NCBI GenBank assembly: GCA_000783305.1
Contig: JROE01000018.1
Span: 1 to 54,157, forward strand
Source of the DNA: Sphingobacteriaceae bacterium DW12
GTDB lineage: Bacteria; Bacteroidota; Bacteroidia; Sphingobacteriales; Sphingobacteriaceae
Direction: 5' to 3'
DNA: 54,157 nucleotides
The first letter of the stretch is position 1, and each line of letters begins with the position of its first letter. This document shows positions 43,052-51,704 of the stretch, piece by piece. The notes under the pieces are model-generated. The model was not told the DNA's origin, did no database searches, and saw only the letters and a list, made by a program, of their open reading frames with translations. Both the position numbers and the translations under genes were made by a program.

Positions 43052-44797
43052 ATGAAAAAGATTACACTATATGCTTTACTAATTTTGGGAGTATTCACGT
43101 CCTGTACCAAATTGGATGTGGTCCCACCATCGGCCATCACGCCGGAAAATTTCTGGAAGAATGAAAAAGATGCTTGGTATGGATTGAATTCCTGCTACGC
43201 CGATATGAAGGGCTTTGATATCCTGGATGAACTGACCACCGACAATGGCCATAGCCACAAACCGTGGGAGGGAACGTTTGAGCTATTGCAACAAAATGGG
43301 ATAAATAGTGCCAGCCCTTACGGAGAATACTCTTATGTGGCTATTCGTACGGCGAATGACTTTTTGCTGAACGTAGATAAGTGCGAAATGGATGAAGAAT
43401 TGAGAGGTAGGATGAAGGCTGAAGCTAGGTTCTTTCGGGCATTTGCCTATTTGGACCTCACCCAATATTATGGGGCCGTGCCCTTGGTCATCGAATCTAT
43501 CCCTTACAATGCGCCCAACCTCAAGCAGAACAGCAAGGAAGAGGTCCAAAACTTTATCTTGAGTGAGCTGAATGCCGTGGCGGAGGTGCTTCCAGCAACA
43601 TATAAAGGCGGATACCTGTATGAGCAAGGGCGGATTACTTCTTCAGCAGCCTATGCCCTTCGTGCTCGAGCAGCTTTATACTTTGGTAATTTCCCGGAAG
43701 CGGAACTGTCTGCAAGGAAAGTAATGTCTACTGGCAATCATTCTCTATTCCGCTTGAGCTCGCTTTCTGCCGATCAACAAAAAGAAGGAGCTGAAATGGA
43801 CCTCTATATAGACTTCGATGCCTTAAATATCAATCGGGACAAGTTTATCAAGGGGATATTCTCCTATGAGGAGCTGTGGCATAATGAAAATGCTTCTCCA
43901 AACAATCCAGAATACGTATTGACGAAGGAATTTATGGCTGATGTCAATAACAGTGATATGCAGCGCTATACATATATGATACCCATGTCGCTGAGTTCCT
44001 ATTGGGGATTCTCTTCCTATGAGCCTATGCAAGACCTAATTGATGCCTATTGGGATGTAGACGGTAAGACAATGCGCAACACGATTACGGTGACTGAACG
44101 CAAGCAGCGGTATTTGGAGCTGTGGAACAAAACTAAGGGATTGGACCAGAATGCGTATAATGCCTACTGTCAAAGTCCCAATCTAATGACGAACGCCTAT
44201 ATGCAGGAGTTTAAAAATCGAGATAGCCGTTTATATGCGAGTATGATGTTTCCGTATAAAGGCTGGCACGGGATGCCAAAGGGTACGGTGTACTACAAGT
44301 GGAATCCAGCGGCTGTTAATGCCGATGGCAATGAGTCTTGGACGGGGTTCAGTTACCGCAAGATGGTGTCTATCAACCCGTACAATCGGACAGATAATGC
44401 CGATGACTATCCCGTCATCCGGTATGCCGAAGTGCTGTTGACTTTTGCTGAAGCCCGGTTGATGAATGTCGGATACGACGCGGAGGTACAAAGTGCATTG
44501 AACGATATCCGGGACCGCTGTGGCATGCCCAATGTGCCTAGTGGACTGGGGAAAGAGCAAGCGATCGATTTTGTCCGGAATGAGCGTCGGATCGAGTTGG
44601 CGGCCGAAGGCCATCGCTTTGATGATGTACGCCGTTATGGAAATGCCTATTGTGCTGCACACTTAAATGGACCTTCGACAGCCCCAGATGGCTCCGTGGT
44701 AGTCAATAAGGTGTGGAATGAGCGCTTATTGTTGATGCCCTTCCCCGTATCGGCGATGGACGCGAACCCATTATTGGTACAGAATAAAGGTTACTAA
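43052..44797 (+). CDS. SusD/RagB-family surface lipoprotein
   Basis: Start taken at ATG 43052 (MKKITLYALLILGV), because the same frame open from 42983 lies inside the susC gene. The lipobox FTSC is followed by Thr-Lys, then the SusD layout (MKAEARFFRAFAYLDLTQYYG, NERRIELAAEGHRFDDVRRYG). 581 residues. Partner of the SusC upstream, and co-transcribed with the two enzymes downstream (gaps of 10 and 1 bp). Confidence 0.92.
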   Translation: MKKITLYALLILGVFTSCTKLDVVPPSAITPENFWKNEKDAWYGLNSCYADMKGFDILDELTTDNGHSHKPWEGTFELLQQNGINSASPYGEYSYVAIRTANDFLLNVDKCEMDEELRGRMKAEARFFRAFAYLDLTQYYGAVPLVIESIPYNAPNLKQNSKEEVQNFILSELNAVAEVLPATYKGGYLYEQGRITSSAAYALRARAALYFGNFPEAELSARKVMSTGNHSLFRLSSLSADQQKEGAEMDLYIDFDALNINRDKFIKGIFSYEELWHNENASPNNPEYVLTKEFMADVNNSDMQRYTYMIPMSLSSYWGFSSYEPMQDLIDAYWDVDGKTMRNTITVTERKQRYLELWNKTKGLDQNAYNAYCQSPNLMTNAYMQEFKNRDSRLYASMMFPYKGWHGMPKGTVYYKWNPAAVNADGNESWTGFSYRKMVSINPYNRTDNADDYPVIRYAEVLLTFAEARLMNVGYDAEVQSALNDIRDRCGMPNVPSGLGKEQAIDFVRNERRIELAAEGHRFDDVRRYGNAYCAAHLNGPSTAPDGSVVVNKVWNERLLLMPFPVSAMDANPLLVQNKGY

Positions 44798-44807
44798 GAG
44801 CGCTATA

Positions 44808-47800
44808 ATGAAGAAAATAGGAATACTGTTGATTATGCTGTGCACCACATTAGATGTGGTGCATGGCCAAGAGCGGAAAGATACGCGACGAATGAGCTAT
44901 GATGGCGAGAGCCAATATGCGGCTTTTTCGCCTGACGGAATCCCGTTTGTGGTGAGTGAAAAGCCGTGGGATGTAGATTCGCTCGGTAACCACCGAGCGG
45001 TAGTGCGTGTTGATGGAGTTGGAGGGCAAGAAGCGGTTTATGTGAAATTGCTTTGGAGAAGGCCCGATTTGAACCCGGCGCATAAAGCCATCGTCATCCG
45101 GAAAAAAGGAAGTATAAAGGAGGTGCAGCAGCTATATGCGATGAACATTTCGGCCGAGCAGGGCGAGCTGATCTTCAAACCAGAGGAGGGAGATGGGGAG
45201 TATGAAATCTACTATTTACCTTATAAATTTCGAAAGGGATGGGATGATGCGCGCTATGGCAAACCTTGGAACGATTATTTGATTGCGCAGGAAGGAAAAG
45301 ACAAGGACTGGGGTCTTCGCCAGCTCCAAAACTTAGCCCAAGTACCTCGTGCGAATGTCTTGCGGTTTGAAAGCCGTAGCAAGTTTGATGCATTTACACC
45401 TATGGGGCTGATTGGAACCCAACGTGAGCAAGATAGCATCTATCATCAACATAAGGATAAGGCCATCTTATTTACCGAAGATAGGGCTTTTCCGATACGA
45501 CTGACGCGGCAACTCCCGGCGCGTTGGAGCCAACAATCTGCACATAGCGAGTTCAAGGGAGAGGCCATGAAGAATGAGTATTATACCTGGCAAATCGGGG
45601 TGTGGGCTCCTACGGATAGCCTGACGATCGAAAAGATTGAAATCTCAGACCTGCAAGGGCAGGGGCGGATTATCCCGAAAGCGCAATCGACGTGCTTTAA
45701 TAAAGAGGGCGTGAGCTGGACCGGTACGCCTATCTCGTTTGACATTGGTATCTCGGCTAATAGGATACAGGCTCTTTGGTTGGGCACACAGATTCCCGAG
45801 GATTGTCCAGCTGGGGAATATACGGGTAGTGTGAAAATCTTTTTTAAGGGAATGGCAGAGCCTAAAGTCGTAGGCCTGAAAATCGATGTCCAGGACGGGG
45901 TCTTGAAAGATAAAGGGGATGGAGACCTGTGGCGGCACGCTCGCCTACGCTGGCTGAATTCGACTATTGGGCAAGAGGATGAAGTGGTACATCCGTATAC
46001 CGGCTTGTCCTTACAGGGAAATACAATCCGGACAGACAGTAAGGAAATACGGCTTGGTAAAAATGGATTGCCACTGGAAGTGGATATCAATAATCGAGCA
46101 TTATTTGCGAAACCTTTGCGTTTCTTGATCGAAGATGAGCAGGGGAAGATGTGGACATACAAGGCCACGAATTTCCAGGTCAAGCGGAATGAAAAGGGGG
46201 TCATCACCTGGGAAAGTAGCGAGCACCTAGCAGATATGACCATTCGTTGTGTCGGAAAGATGGAGTTTGACGGGCACATGCAATATGACTTGTCTATTGT
46301 AGCCAAAACTCCGAAAAAAATAAAGAACGTCAAGATGCTCCATACCTATCCGGCTGCCATGTCTCGTTATTTTATGGGATTAGGCCATACCGGTGGAAAG
46401 ATACCCAAGGACTGGGAGTGGAAATGGAACGGGCCCTACGACAGCTATTGGTTGGGGGATTACAACGTAGGGGCTCACGTAGAGTATTTAGGGGCGGCGT
46501 ATAATGGGCCACTATTGAAGGACTATAAGGCATTACCCGCTGCTGCTTGGCACAACGATGGAAAAGGAAGGGTAACCTTGCGTACTGCGAAGAACGGCGA
46601 GGTAGAGTTGAGTAGTGAAACTGGTGATTTTGTCCTGACCGATTCGGCTCGGCATTTTGAATTTGCCATCCTATTGACACCTGTCAGGCCGTTGGACACG
46701 AAGTTGCAGTTCTCGCAGCGCTACTACCACAGCGATACCAAAGGTTTCAAAGCTGCGGCTAAAGAAGGTGCCAATATTGCCAATATCCATCATTCCCAAA
46801 ATCTAAATCCGGTCATCAATTATCCCTTTGTGATGCAAGATTCGTTGATTGATTATATCAGGGAGATGCACCGAGATAGTTTGAGGGTGAAGTTGTATTA
46901 TACTGTTCGAGAATTAAGTAATTATGTAACAGAGGTATATGCGTTGCATAGCCTAGGTGACGAGATCTTTGCACCCGGTCCGGGCTATGGACTTCCTTGG
47001 CACATGGAGCACTTGATTGACAACTATAAGGCTGCTTGGTATACCGAATTGCCGGGACAACATTCGGATGCTGCATTGGTCTTGTCTGGCTTTTCGAGGT
47101 GGATTAATTACTATTTAGAGGGTTTGCGTTGGATGTTCGAGAATTACAAAATCGATGGTATCTATATGGACGATGTTTCCTTTGACCGTCGGGTGATGAA
47201 ACGTATGCGCAGGATTATCGATGAGTACCGACCTGGGGCGTTGATCGACCTACATTCCAATACGGGCTATTCCATTGGTGCTGCCAATCAGTACACCGAT
47301 TTCTTTCCGTATGTGGACCGTCTGTGGTTTGGCGAGAGCTTTAAGTATAATAAAATGGATCCTGATGAATGGTTCGTTACTTTTTCGGGTATTCCGTTTG
47401 GAGTGATGAGCGAAATGCTGCAAGATGGCGGAAATCCTTATCTCGGGATGGTGTACGGGACTACTGGCCGCCATTCCTATGGTGATAAATCACCAGCACC
47501 CATCTGGGACTTGTGGAAGTCATTTGGCATCGAAGAGGCCAAAATGGTGGGCTATTGGGATAAGGATAGTCCCATCCATACGGGCAACGAAGCAGTGAAA
47601 GCAACCACCTTCCAAAAGGACGGCAAGATGATGCTTGTGTTAGGTAATTTTAGCGCAGAGGAGCAGACCGTAAAATTGGCCATTGATTGGAAGAAAATCA
47701 AAGGCATAAAAGGTGGAGCGCTTGCCGATCAGCCTTTTATAAAGGATTTTCAACCCCATAGACAGGTGGATATGAAATCAAATATTAAGATTGCTGGAAA

Positions 47801-47828
47801 GCAAAGTGTCATACTAATTGTCAACTAA
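44808..47828 (+). CDS. large predicted glycoside hydrolase (DUF6067 type)
   Basis: A signal peptide (1-20, ending VHGQ) and a 1006-residue extracytoplasmic protein. Beta-sandwich domains fill the first 600 residues. A barrel-like catalytic region follows, with IDGIYMDDVSFDR near 783-795, a strand-end acidic pair of the kind seen in glycosidases. A beta-sandwich with NFSAEEQTVKLAIDW lies at the end. It resembles the DUF6067 glycoside-hydrolase-like proteins of Bacteroidota. It lies directly after susD and is the main enzyme of the locus. The exact bond cleaved is not predictable. Confidence 0.65.
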   Translation: MKKIGILLIMLCTTLDVVHGQERKDTRRMSYDGESQYAAFSPDGIPFVVSEKPWDVDSLGNHRAVVRVDGVGGQEAVYVKLLWRRPDLNPAHKAIVIRKKGSIKEVQQLYAMNISAEQGELIFKPEEGDGEYEIYYLPYKFRKGWDDARYGKPWNDYLIAQEGKDKDWGLRQLQNLAQVPRANVLRFESRSKFDAFTPMGLIGTQREQDSIYHQHKDKAILFTEDRAFPIRLTRQLPARWSQQSAHSEFKGEAMKNEYYTWQIGVWAPTDSLTIEKIEISDLQGQGRIIPKAQSTCFNKEGVSWTGTPISFDIGISANRIQALWLGTQIPEDCPAGEYTGSVKIFFKGMAEPKVVGLKIDVQDGVLKDKGDGDLWRHARLRWLNSTIGQEDEVVHPYTGLSLQGNTIRTDSKEIRLGKNGLPLEVDINNRALFAKPLRFLIEDEQGKMWTYKATNFQVKRNEKGVITWESSEHLADMTIRCVGKMEFDGHMQYDLSIVAKTPKKIKNVKMLHTYPAAMSRYFMGLGHTGGKIPKDWEWKWNGPYDSYWLGDYNVGAHVEYLGAAYNGPLLKDYKALPAAAWHNDGKGRVTLRTAKNGEVELSSETGDFVLTDSARHFEFAILLTPVRPLDTKLQFSQRYYHSDTKGFKAAAKEGANIANIHHSQNLNPVINYPFVMQDSLIDYIREMHRDSLRVKLYYTVRELSNYVTEVYALHSLGDEIFAPGPGYGLPWHMEHLIDNYKAAWYTELPGQHSDAALVLSGFSRWINYYLEGLRWMFENYKIDGIYMDDVSFDRRVMKRMRRIIDEYRPGALIDLHSNTGYSIGAANQYTDFFPYVDRLWFGESFKYNKMDPDEWFVTFSGIPFGVMSEMLQDGGNPYLGMVYGTTGRHSYGDKSPAPIWDLWKSFGIEEAKMVGYWDKDSPIHTGNEAVKATTFQKDGKMMLVLGNFSAEEQTVKLAIDWKKIKGIKGGALADQPFIKDFQPHRQVDMKSNIKIAGKQSVILIVN

Positions 47829-47829
47829 T

Positions 47830-50790
47830 ATGCTGAAATTATTGAAGAAAAGCCTATTTGCCGCAAAGGGGATTGGTATGGTACTGGTCATGAGCCAGGG
47901 CAATAGCTTGGCCCAACAGCGTGCTACGATTACAGAGGGCCGTATCACCTATCCGACGTATGGCTATCATGATCCTAGTATGCTGGCAAGCAAAACGTTG
48001 TATCCTTATTTCAGGTTTGATGGCTTCTCCCATAAAGCGGAGGACAAAAGTTGGAAGGTGGTCACCCTGGAGAATGACTTTATCAAGGTACAGGTGATGC
48101 CCGAAATCGGGGGAAAGGTATGGACAGCGATAGATAAGAGCAACAATAAGCCCTTCCTCTACAATAATGATGTGGTGAAATTCAGGGATATCGCTTTGCG
48201 TGGACCATGGATAAGTGGCGGCATTGAGTTCAACTTTGGGATTATCGGGCATGCACCTAGTAGCTCATCCCCAGTTGATTATGAAATAAAGCATTATGAC
48301 GACGGTACGGTGGCCTGCTTTGTTAGCAATATCGAGATGATTTCCCGCACCCGCTGGATCGTGGAAATTCGCTTGGAGAAAGATAAGTCTTATTTTGAAA
48401 CGAAGACTTACTGGATCAACCTGACCAACCAAGAACAGGCGTTCTATAATTGGAGCAATGCGGCAGTCAAGGCAAGCGATCGGTTGAAATTTGAATTCCC
48501 CGGCAATACGTATATTGGACATGAAGGCGAAACCGGTAGCTGGCCGATAGACGATGAGCAACGTGACCTGTCGTACTATAAAAACAATGCTTTTGGAGGC
48601 GCTAAGTCGTACCACGTGACAGGGTTGAACAGTAATTTCTTTGCTACATTGGATGTCGAGCCTCAAGTTGGAAATTTCGGAACCGTGCATTTTGCGAGAC
48701 GGGACGAAAAGCTGGGCAAGAAGATATTCCTCTGGTCGCAGGCTGATGATGGTAAAATCTGGGAGCGCTTATTGACCGATAAGGCCGGGCAATATGTGGA
48801 GATCCAAAGCGGTAAGCTTTTTAATCAAAATGTGCTGGAGAGCAGTAAAACACCTTTCAAGCAACATAGCTTTTCGCCGTATGAAACCGAGACTTGGAGT
48901 GAGTACTGGTTTCCGATAAAGGAAATCGATACCATCAGTAACGTCAATCTATTAGGGGCATTTGCCTATACGGTCGATGGTCGACGGGGGAAGCTTTCGA
49001 TTGCTGCGGTGCGGAATCTTCAGGATTCGATTTATGTCTATGATAAGCATGATAAGGAGCTCTTCAAAGATAGGATCCACCTGTTGGCAAACCAGACCAG
49101 CCATATCCAATTTGGGCTAAATGGTAAAGGTGATGAAGCTGCTCAGATACGGATAGGCGCTTATCGTCTGGACCTTGAGCTCGTCTCAGACGGCCGGCCG
49201 GACACGGCAGCAATAGCTACCACTTTGACACCTATACAGGAATGGTACGTGAACGGACGGGAGCATCTGCGGTTTAGAAAATACAAAGAAGCTGAAGATT
49301 TTCTGGGGAAGGCGCTGGCTATAGATGGGAGCTATATACCCGCTTTATTGGAAATGGCCAAGCTGCACATGTTGCAGTTCAACTATAGCGAAGGGAAGGT
49401 TTTTGCGGAGCGCGTACTCGCCATCGATACGTACAATGGCGCGGCCAATTATTATGGCGGATTGGCCATGTTGAAACTACAGGAGTCAGAGGCCTCGAGC
49501 CGGGGAATGTTTGAAGTAGCTGCTTTGGATCCAACCTTCCGAAAGGCCGCTTACATAGAGCTGGGTAAGTCTTACATGCGCAGTCAATCGCCTCTGGATG
49601 CGGTGCACTACTTCCAAAATGCCCTCGATATCGGAGGTAGTAACCTAGAGGTGCTCCAAAGCTTGTATTACAGTATGTTGATGGCTGGGCAGTCAGAAGA
49701 TTTGGCTAGTATATCGGAACGGATGCTGACGTTGGACCCTTTTGGTTACTTACAGCTCTTTGAGGGGTATTATCAAAATCAAGATGCGCAGCATAAGGAC
49801 GCTTTATTAGCGAAGCTAACAAACGAGTTTCCGAACCAAACGCTAATGGAGATGGGGATTTGGTTCGTACACATGGGACTCCTGGATCGGGCCACGAAGC
49901 TATTCGAGCTGTGTGGTAGTCAAGTCGAGGCGCTTTATTGGTTGGCTTGGCTCCACCGCGACCAAATCGACAGAAAAGCCTTCTATTTTAGGCAACTTGA
50001 AGGATTACAGCCATTGCGGATATTTCCATTTCGGGGGGAAGAGGCCGATCTATTGCAATGGGCTTTGCAGGAGAGACCCGGATTATGGCAGACGAACTAT
50101 CTACTTGCCTTGCTACTGAATGCCCGAGGAGAGGAGAAGAAAGCGGCAGCCGTGCTATCCAAAACATCACAACAGGGGATAACTTTTGCGCCTTACCACA
50201 TCCTAAAAGCACATTTTAGCGCAGATAGGGTTGAAGAGCTTAAGAAAGCCTATCTGGCCGAACCTAAAGAGTGGCGCTATGTCAATTTGTACAGCAAAGC
50301 GTTATTTGATCAGGGGAAAGATAAAGAGGCAATCGCTCTGTTGGAGCAGTGCTATCGGGAGACACCGGATAACTATACCATTGGTTTCGAACTGATCAAA
50401 AAGTTGGCCCGTACCGGACAATATGAAAGGGCGGAAGCGTACTTGAAGACTATCGATATTTTACCTTTCGAAGGCGCACAAGAAGCCCGAAACTACTATC
50501 GGTATGTGTACTTAAAGCATGCACTTGCACTTGTCGATCAGGGGGGCTTGAAGCAGGCGTTGAGGCTGGTGGATGCTGCCCAACAATGGCCCTCCAATCT
50601 TGGTGTGGGCAAGCCTTTTGATGTGAATAATGATTTGGAACATGCTGTTGAAGCTCTTATCTATGGAAAGATGAAAAAGACAGTGGATGAAAGGCGTTCG
50701 CGCGAAAGGGTGGTAAATCCGGACGTCCTGCGGGATCCTGCTCACTACATCGATCAGTTGGTCAAAGCCGAGGATAGCTACATGTTTTAA
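47830..50790 (+). CDS. DUF5107 domain protein with TPR repeats
   Basis: ATG at 47830, one bp after the previous stop, giving 986 residues. After a signal-like segment, residues about 50-400 form a beta-sandwich of the mutarotase type (VMPEIGGKVWTAIDKSNNKPF, RGPWISGGIEFNFG), matching DUF5107; about 470-950 are TPR helices (YKEAEDFLGKALAIDGSYIPAL). Proteins of this kind accompany glycosidases in Bacteroidota carbohydrate loci and may bind or process oligosaccharides. Tight spacing shows it belongs to the second locus. Confidence 0.7.
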   Translation: MLKLLKKSLFAAKGIGMVLVMSQGNSLAQQRATITEGRITYPTYGYHDPSMLASKTLYPYFRFDGFSHKAEDKSWKVVTLENDFIKVQVMPEIGGKVWTAIDKSNNKPFLYNNDVVKFRDIALRGPWISGGIEFNFGIIGHAPSSSSPVDYEIKHYDDGTVACFVSNIEMISRTRWIVEIRLEKDKSYFETKTYWINLTNQEQAFYNWSNAAVKASDRLKFEFPGNTYIGHEGETGSWPIDDEQRDLSYYKNNAFGGAKSYHVTGLNSNFFATLDVEPQVGNFGTVHFARRDEKLGKKIFLWSQADDGKIWERLLTDKAGQYVEIQSGKLFNQNVLESSKTPFKQHSFSPYETETWSEYWFPIKEIDTISNVNLLGAFAYTVDGRRGKLSIAAVRNLQDSIYVYDKHDKELFKDRIHLLANQTSHIQFGLNGKGDEAAQIRIGAYRLDLELVSDGRPDTAAIATTLTPIQEWYVNGREHLRFRKYKEAEDFLGKALAIDGSYIPALLEMAKLHMLQFNYSEGKVFAERVLAIDTYNGAANYYGGLAMLKLQESEASSRGMFEVAALDPTFRKAAYIELGKSYMRSQSPLDAVHYFQNALDIGGSNLEVLQSLYYSMLMAGQSEDLASISERMLTLDPFGYLQLFEGYYQNQDAQHKDALLAKLTNEFPNQTLMEMGIWFVHMGLLDRATKLFELCGSQVEALYWLAWLHRDQIDRKAFYFRQLEGLQPLRIFPFRGEEADLLQWALQERPGLWQTNYLLALLLNARGEEKKAAAVLSKTSQQGITFAPYHILKAHFSADRVEELKKAYLAEPKEWRYVNLYSKALFDQGKDKEAIALLEQCYRETPDNYTIGFELIKKLARTGQYERAEAYLKTIDILPFEGAQEARNYYRYVYLKHALALVDQGGLKQALRLVDAAQQWPSNLGVGKPFDVNNDLEHAVEALIYGKMKKTVDERRSRERVVNPDVLRDPAHYIDQLVKAEDSYMF

Positions 50791-51177
50791 CCAAAAGAAA
50801 GCATTGTTGCCATCCGTAATAAGAAGGTCTACTAGCAGGAAAGAATGATATCTAAATGGATGTCGTCATGCCGGGCTCGTCCCGGCATCTGCTAGTCTTT
50901 GTTGACGGAAAGGGGCAAATGACCTAAGGAGGTACAGCGCGTGAACCCAGTGTAAGGGTGATGTTACCGAATAACGTCTTTATCTATTGAGGATCGTACC
51001 CGAGCCGTTTGATGGCATATGCATTGTACACTTTTCTGACAAAGATAAAATTGGGAACATCGAGCGCAGTCGAATACGTATTGATAAAGAGGTTATTCCT
51101 ATCTCTGAAAGCTATCCCAAATCAGTCCTAGCGCCTTTAAAACCGTATCCACTCGATAACATACTAGGCAGGAGCCC
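50791..51177. other. intergenic region with palindromic repeats
   Basis: No gene is seen; a 119-codon frame at 50987-51346 overlaps the minus-strand lipoprotein gene and is rejected. The nested palindrome at 50831-50896 is described separately. A CGAGCGCAGTCGAA block near 51060-51073 is of another common repeat family. Confidence 0.5.
50831..50896. repeat. nested palindrome, REP-like
   Basis: Inner stem ATGCCGGG/CCCGGCAT (50868-50875 and 50881-50888) enclosed by outer arms ACTAGCAG/CTGCTAGT (50831-50838 and 50889-50896). The inner part is a common bacterial intergenic repeat; it may also end transcription of the glycan locus. Confidence 0.65.
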
Positions 51178-51498
51178 TTACTTCTCTACGGTATCTCTAT
51201 ACTGCACCTCTAGCTCTCTGTACCATTTCTCTAACTTGTTGTTTTTGAATTTGAATAGATACATCTCATTGTCATATGGAAAGTTTCGATACGAAATCAC
51301 CTCTATCGTATCTTTTGCTTCCATATATTTTTCAGCGATGGTATAAGACTTCCCGAGGACTCCAGAAACCTGTTCCTTAGACATTTGCAATTGAAGTTTT
51401 TCCATGTTATCACTTCGCAGGCGGGATATATGGGAAGCGGAGCATGCGGATAGGATTAAAAGTAAAAAGCTAGAGAAGAAAACTAAACGATGTTTCAT
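51178..51498 (-). CDS. small BamE/SmpA-like lipoprotein
   Basis: A signal peptide with lipobox LSAC (Cys19) and a short mature domain (residues 20-106). The segment LQLQMSKEQVSGVLGKSYTIAE followed by strands (DTIEVISYRNF, MYLFKFKNNKLEKWY) has the helix-then-sheet layout of BamE/SmpA domains. In the periplasm such proteins support outer-membrane protein assembly or act as small inhibitors. No partner is adjacent. Confidence 0.6.
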   Translation of the reverse strand: MKHRLVFFSSFLLLILSACSASHISRLRSDNMEKLQLQMSKEQVSGVLGKSYTIAEKYMEAKDTIEVISYRNFPYDNEMYLFKFKNNKLEKWYRELEVQYRDTVEK

Positions 51499-51663
51499 AA
51501 CGGACCAATATATAAATGTGATGACTTACTTCCTTTAAATAGGTATAAGATACCAAATATCTAATAAACGACCAACTTCAGAGAAAGATTTAGCGTTCTT
51601 ACGTTTTGGCGATGGCGATTTGGTATCGATCTACTCTGCAATAATTCGTAGATGAATATGGGT

Positions 51664-51696
51664 AAAAAGGGAGGAATCTATTGGTAGACCCTCCCT
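51664..51696 (-). terminator. intrinsic terminator after the siderophore receptor
   Basis: Stem GGGAGG/CCTCCC followed on the minus strand by TTTTT, 9 bp past the stop of the receptor gene. Confidence 0.7.
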
Positions 51697-51704
51697 CTGT
51701 ATAC

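Noticed and set aside
50987..51346. 119-codon + strand frame
   Set aside because: It overlaps the lipoprotein gene with a clear lipobox on the other strand, and includes an intergenic repeat; the product has no recognisable pattern.
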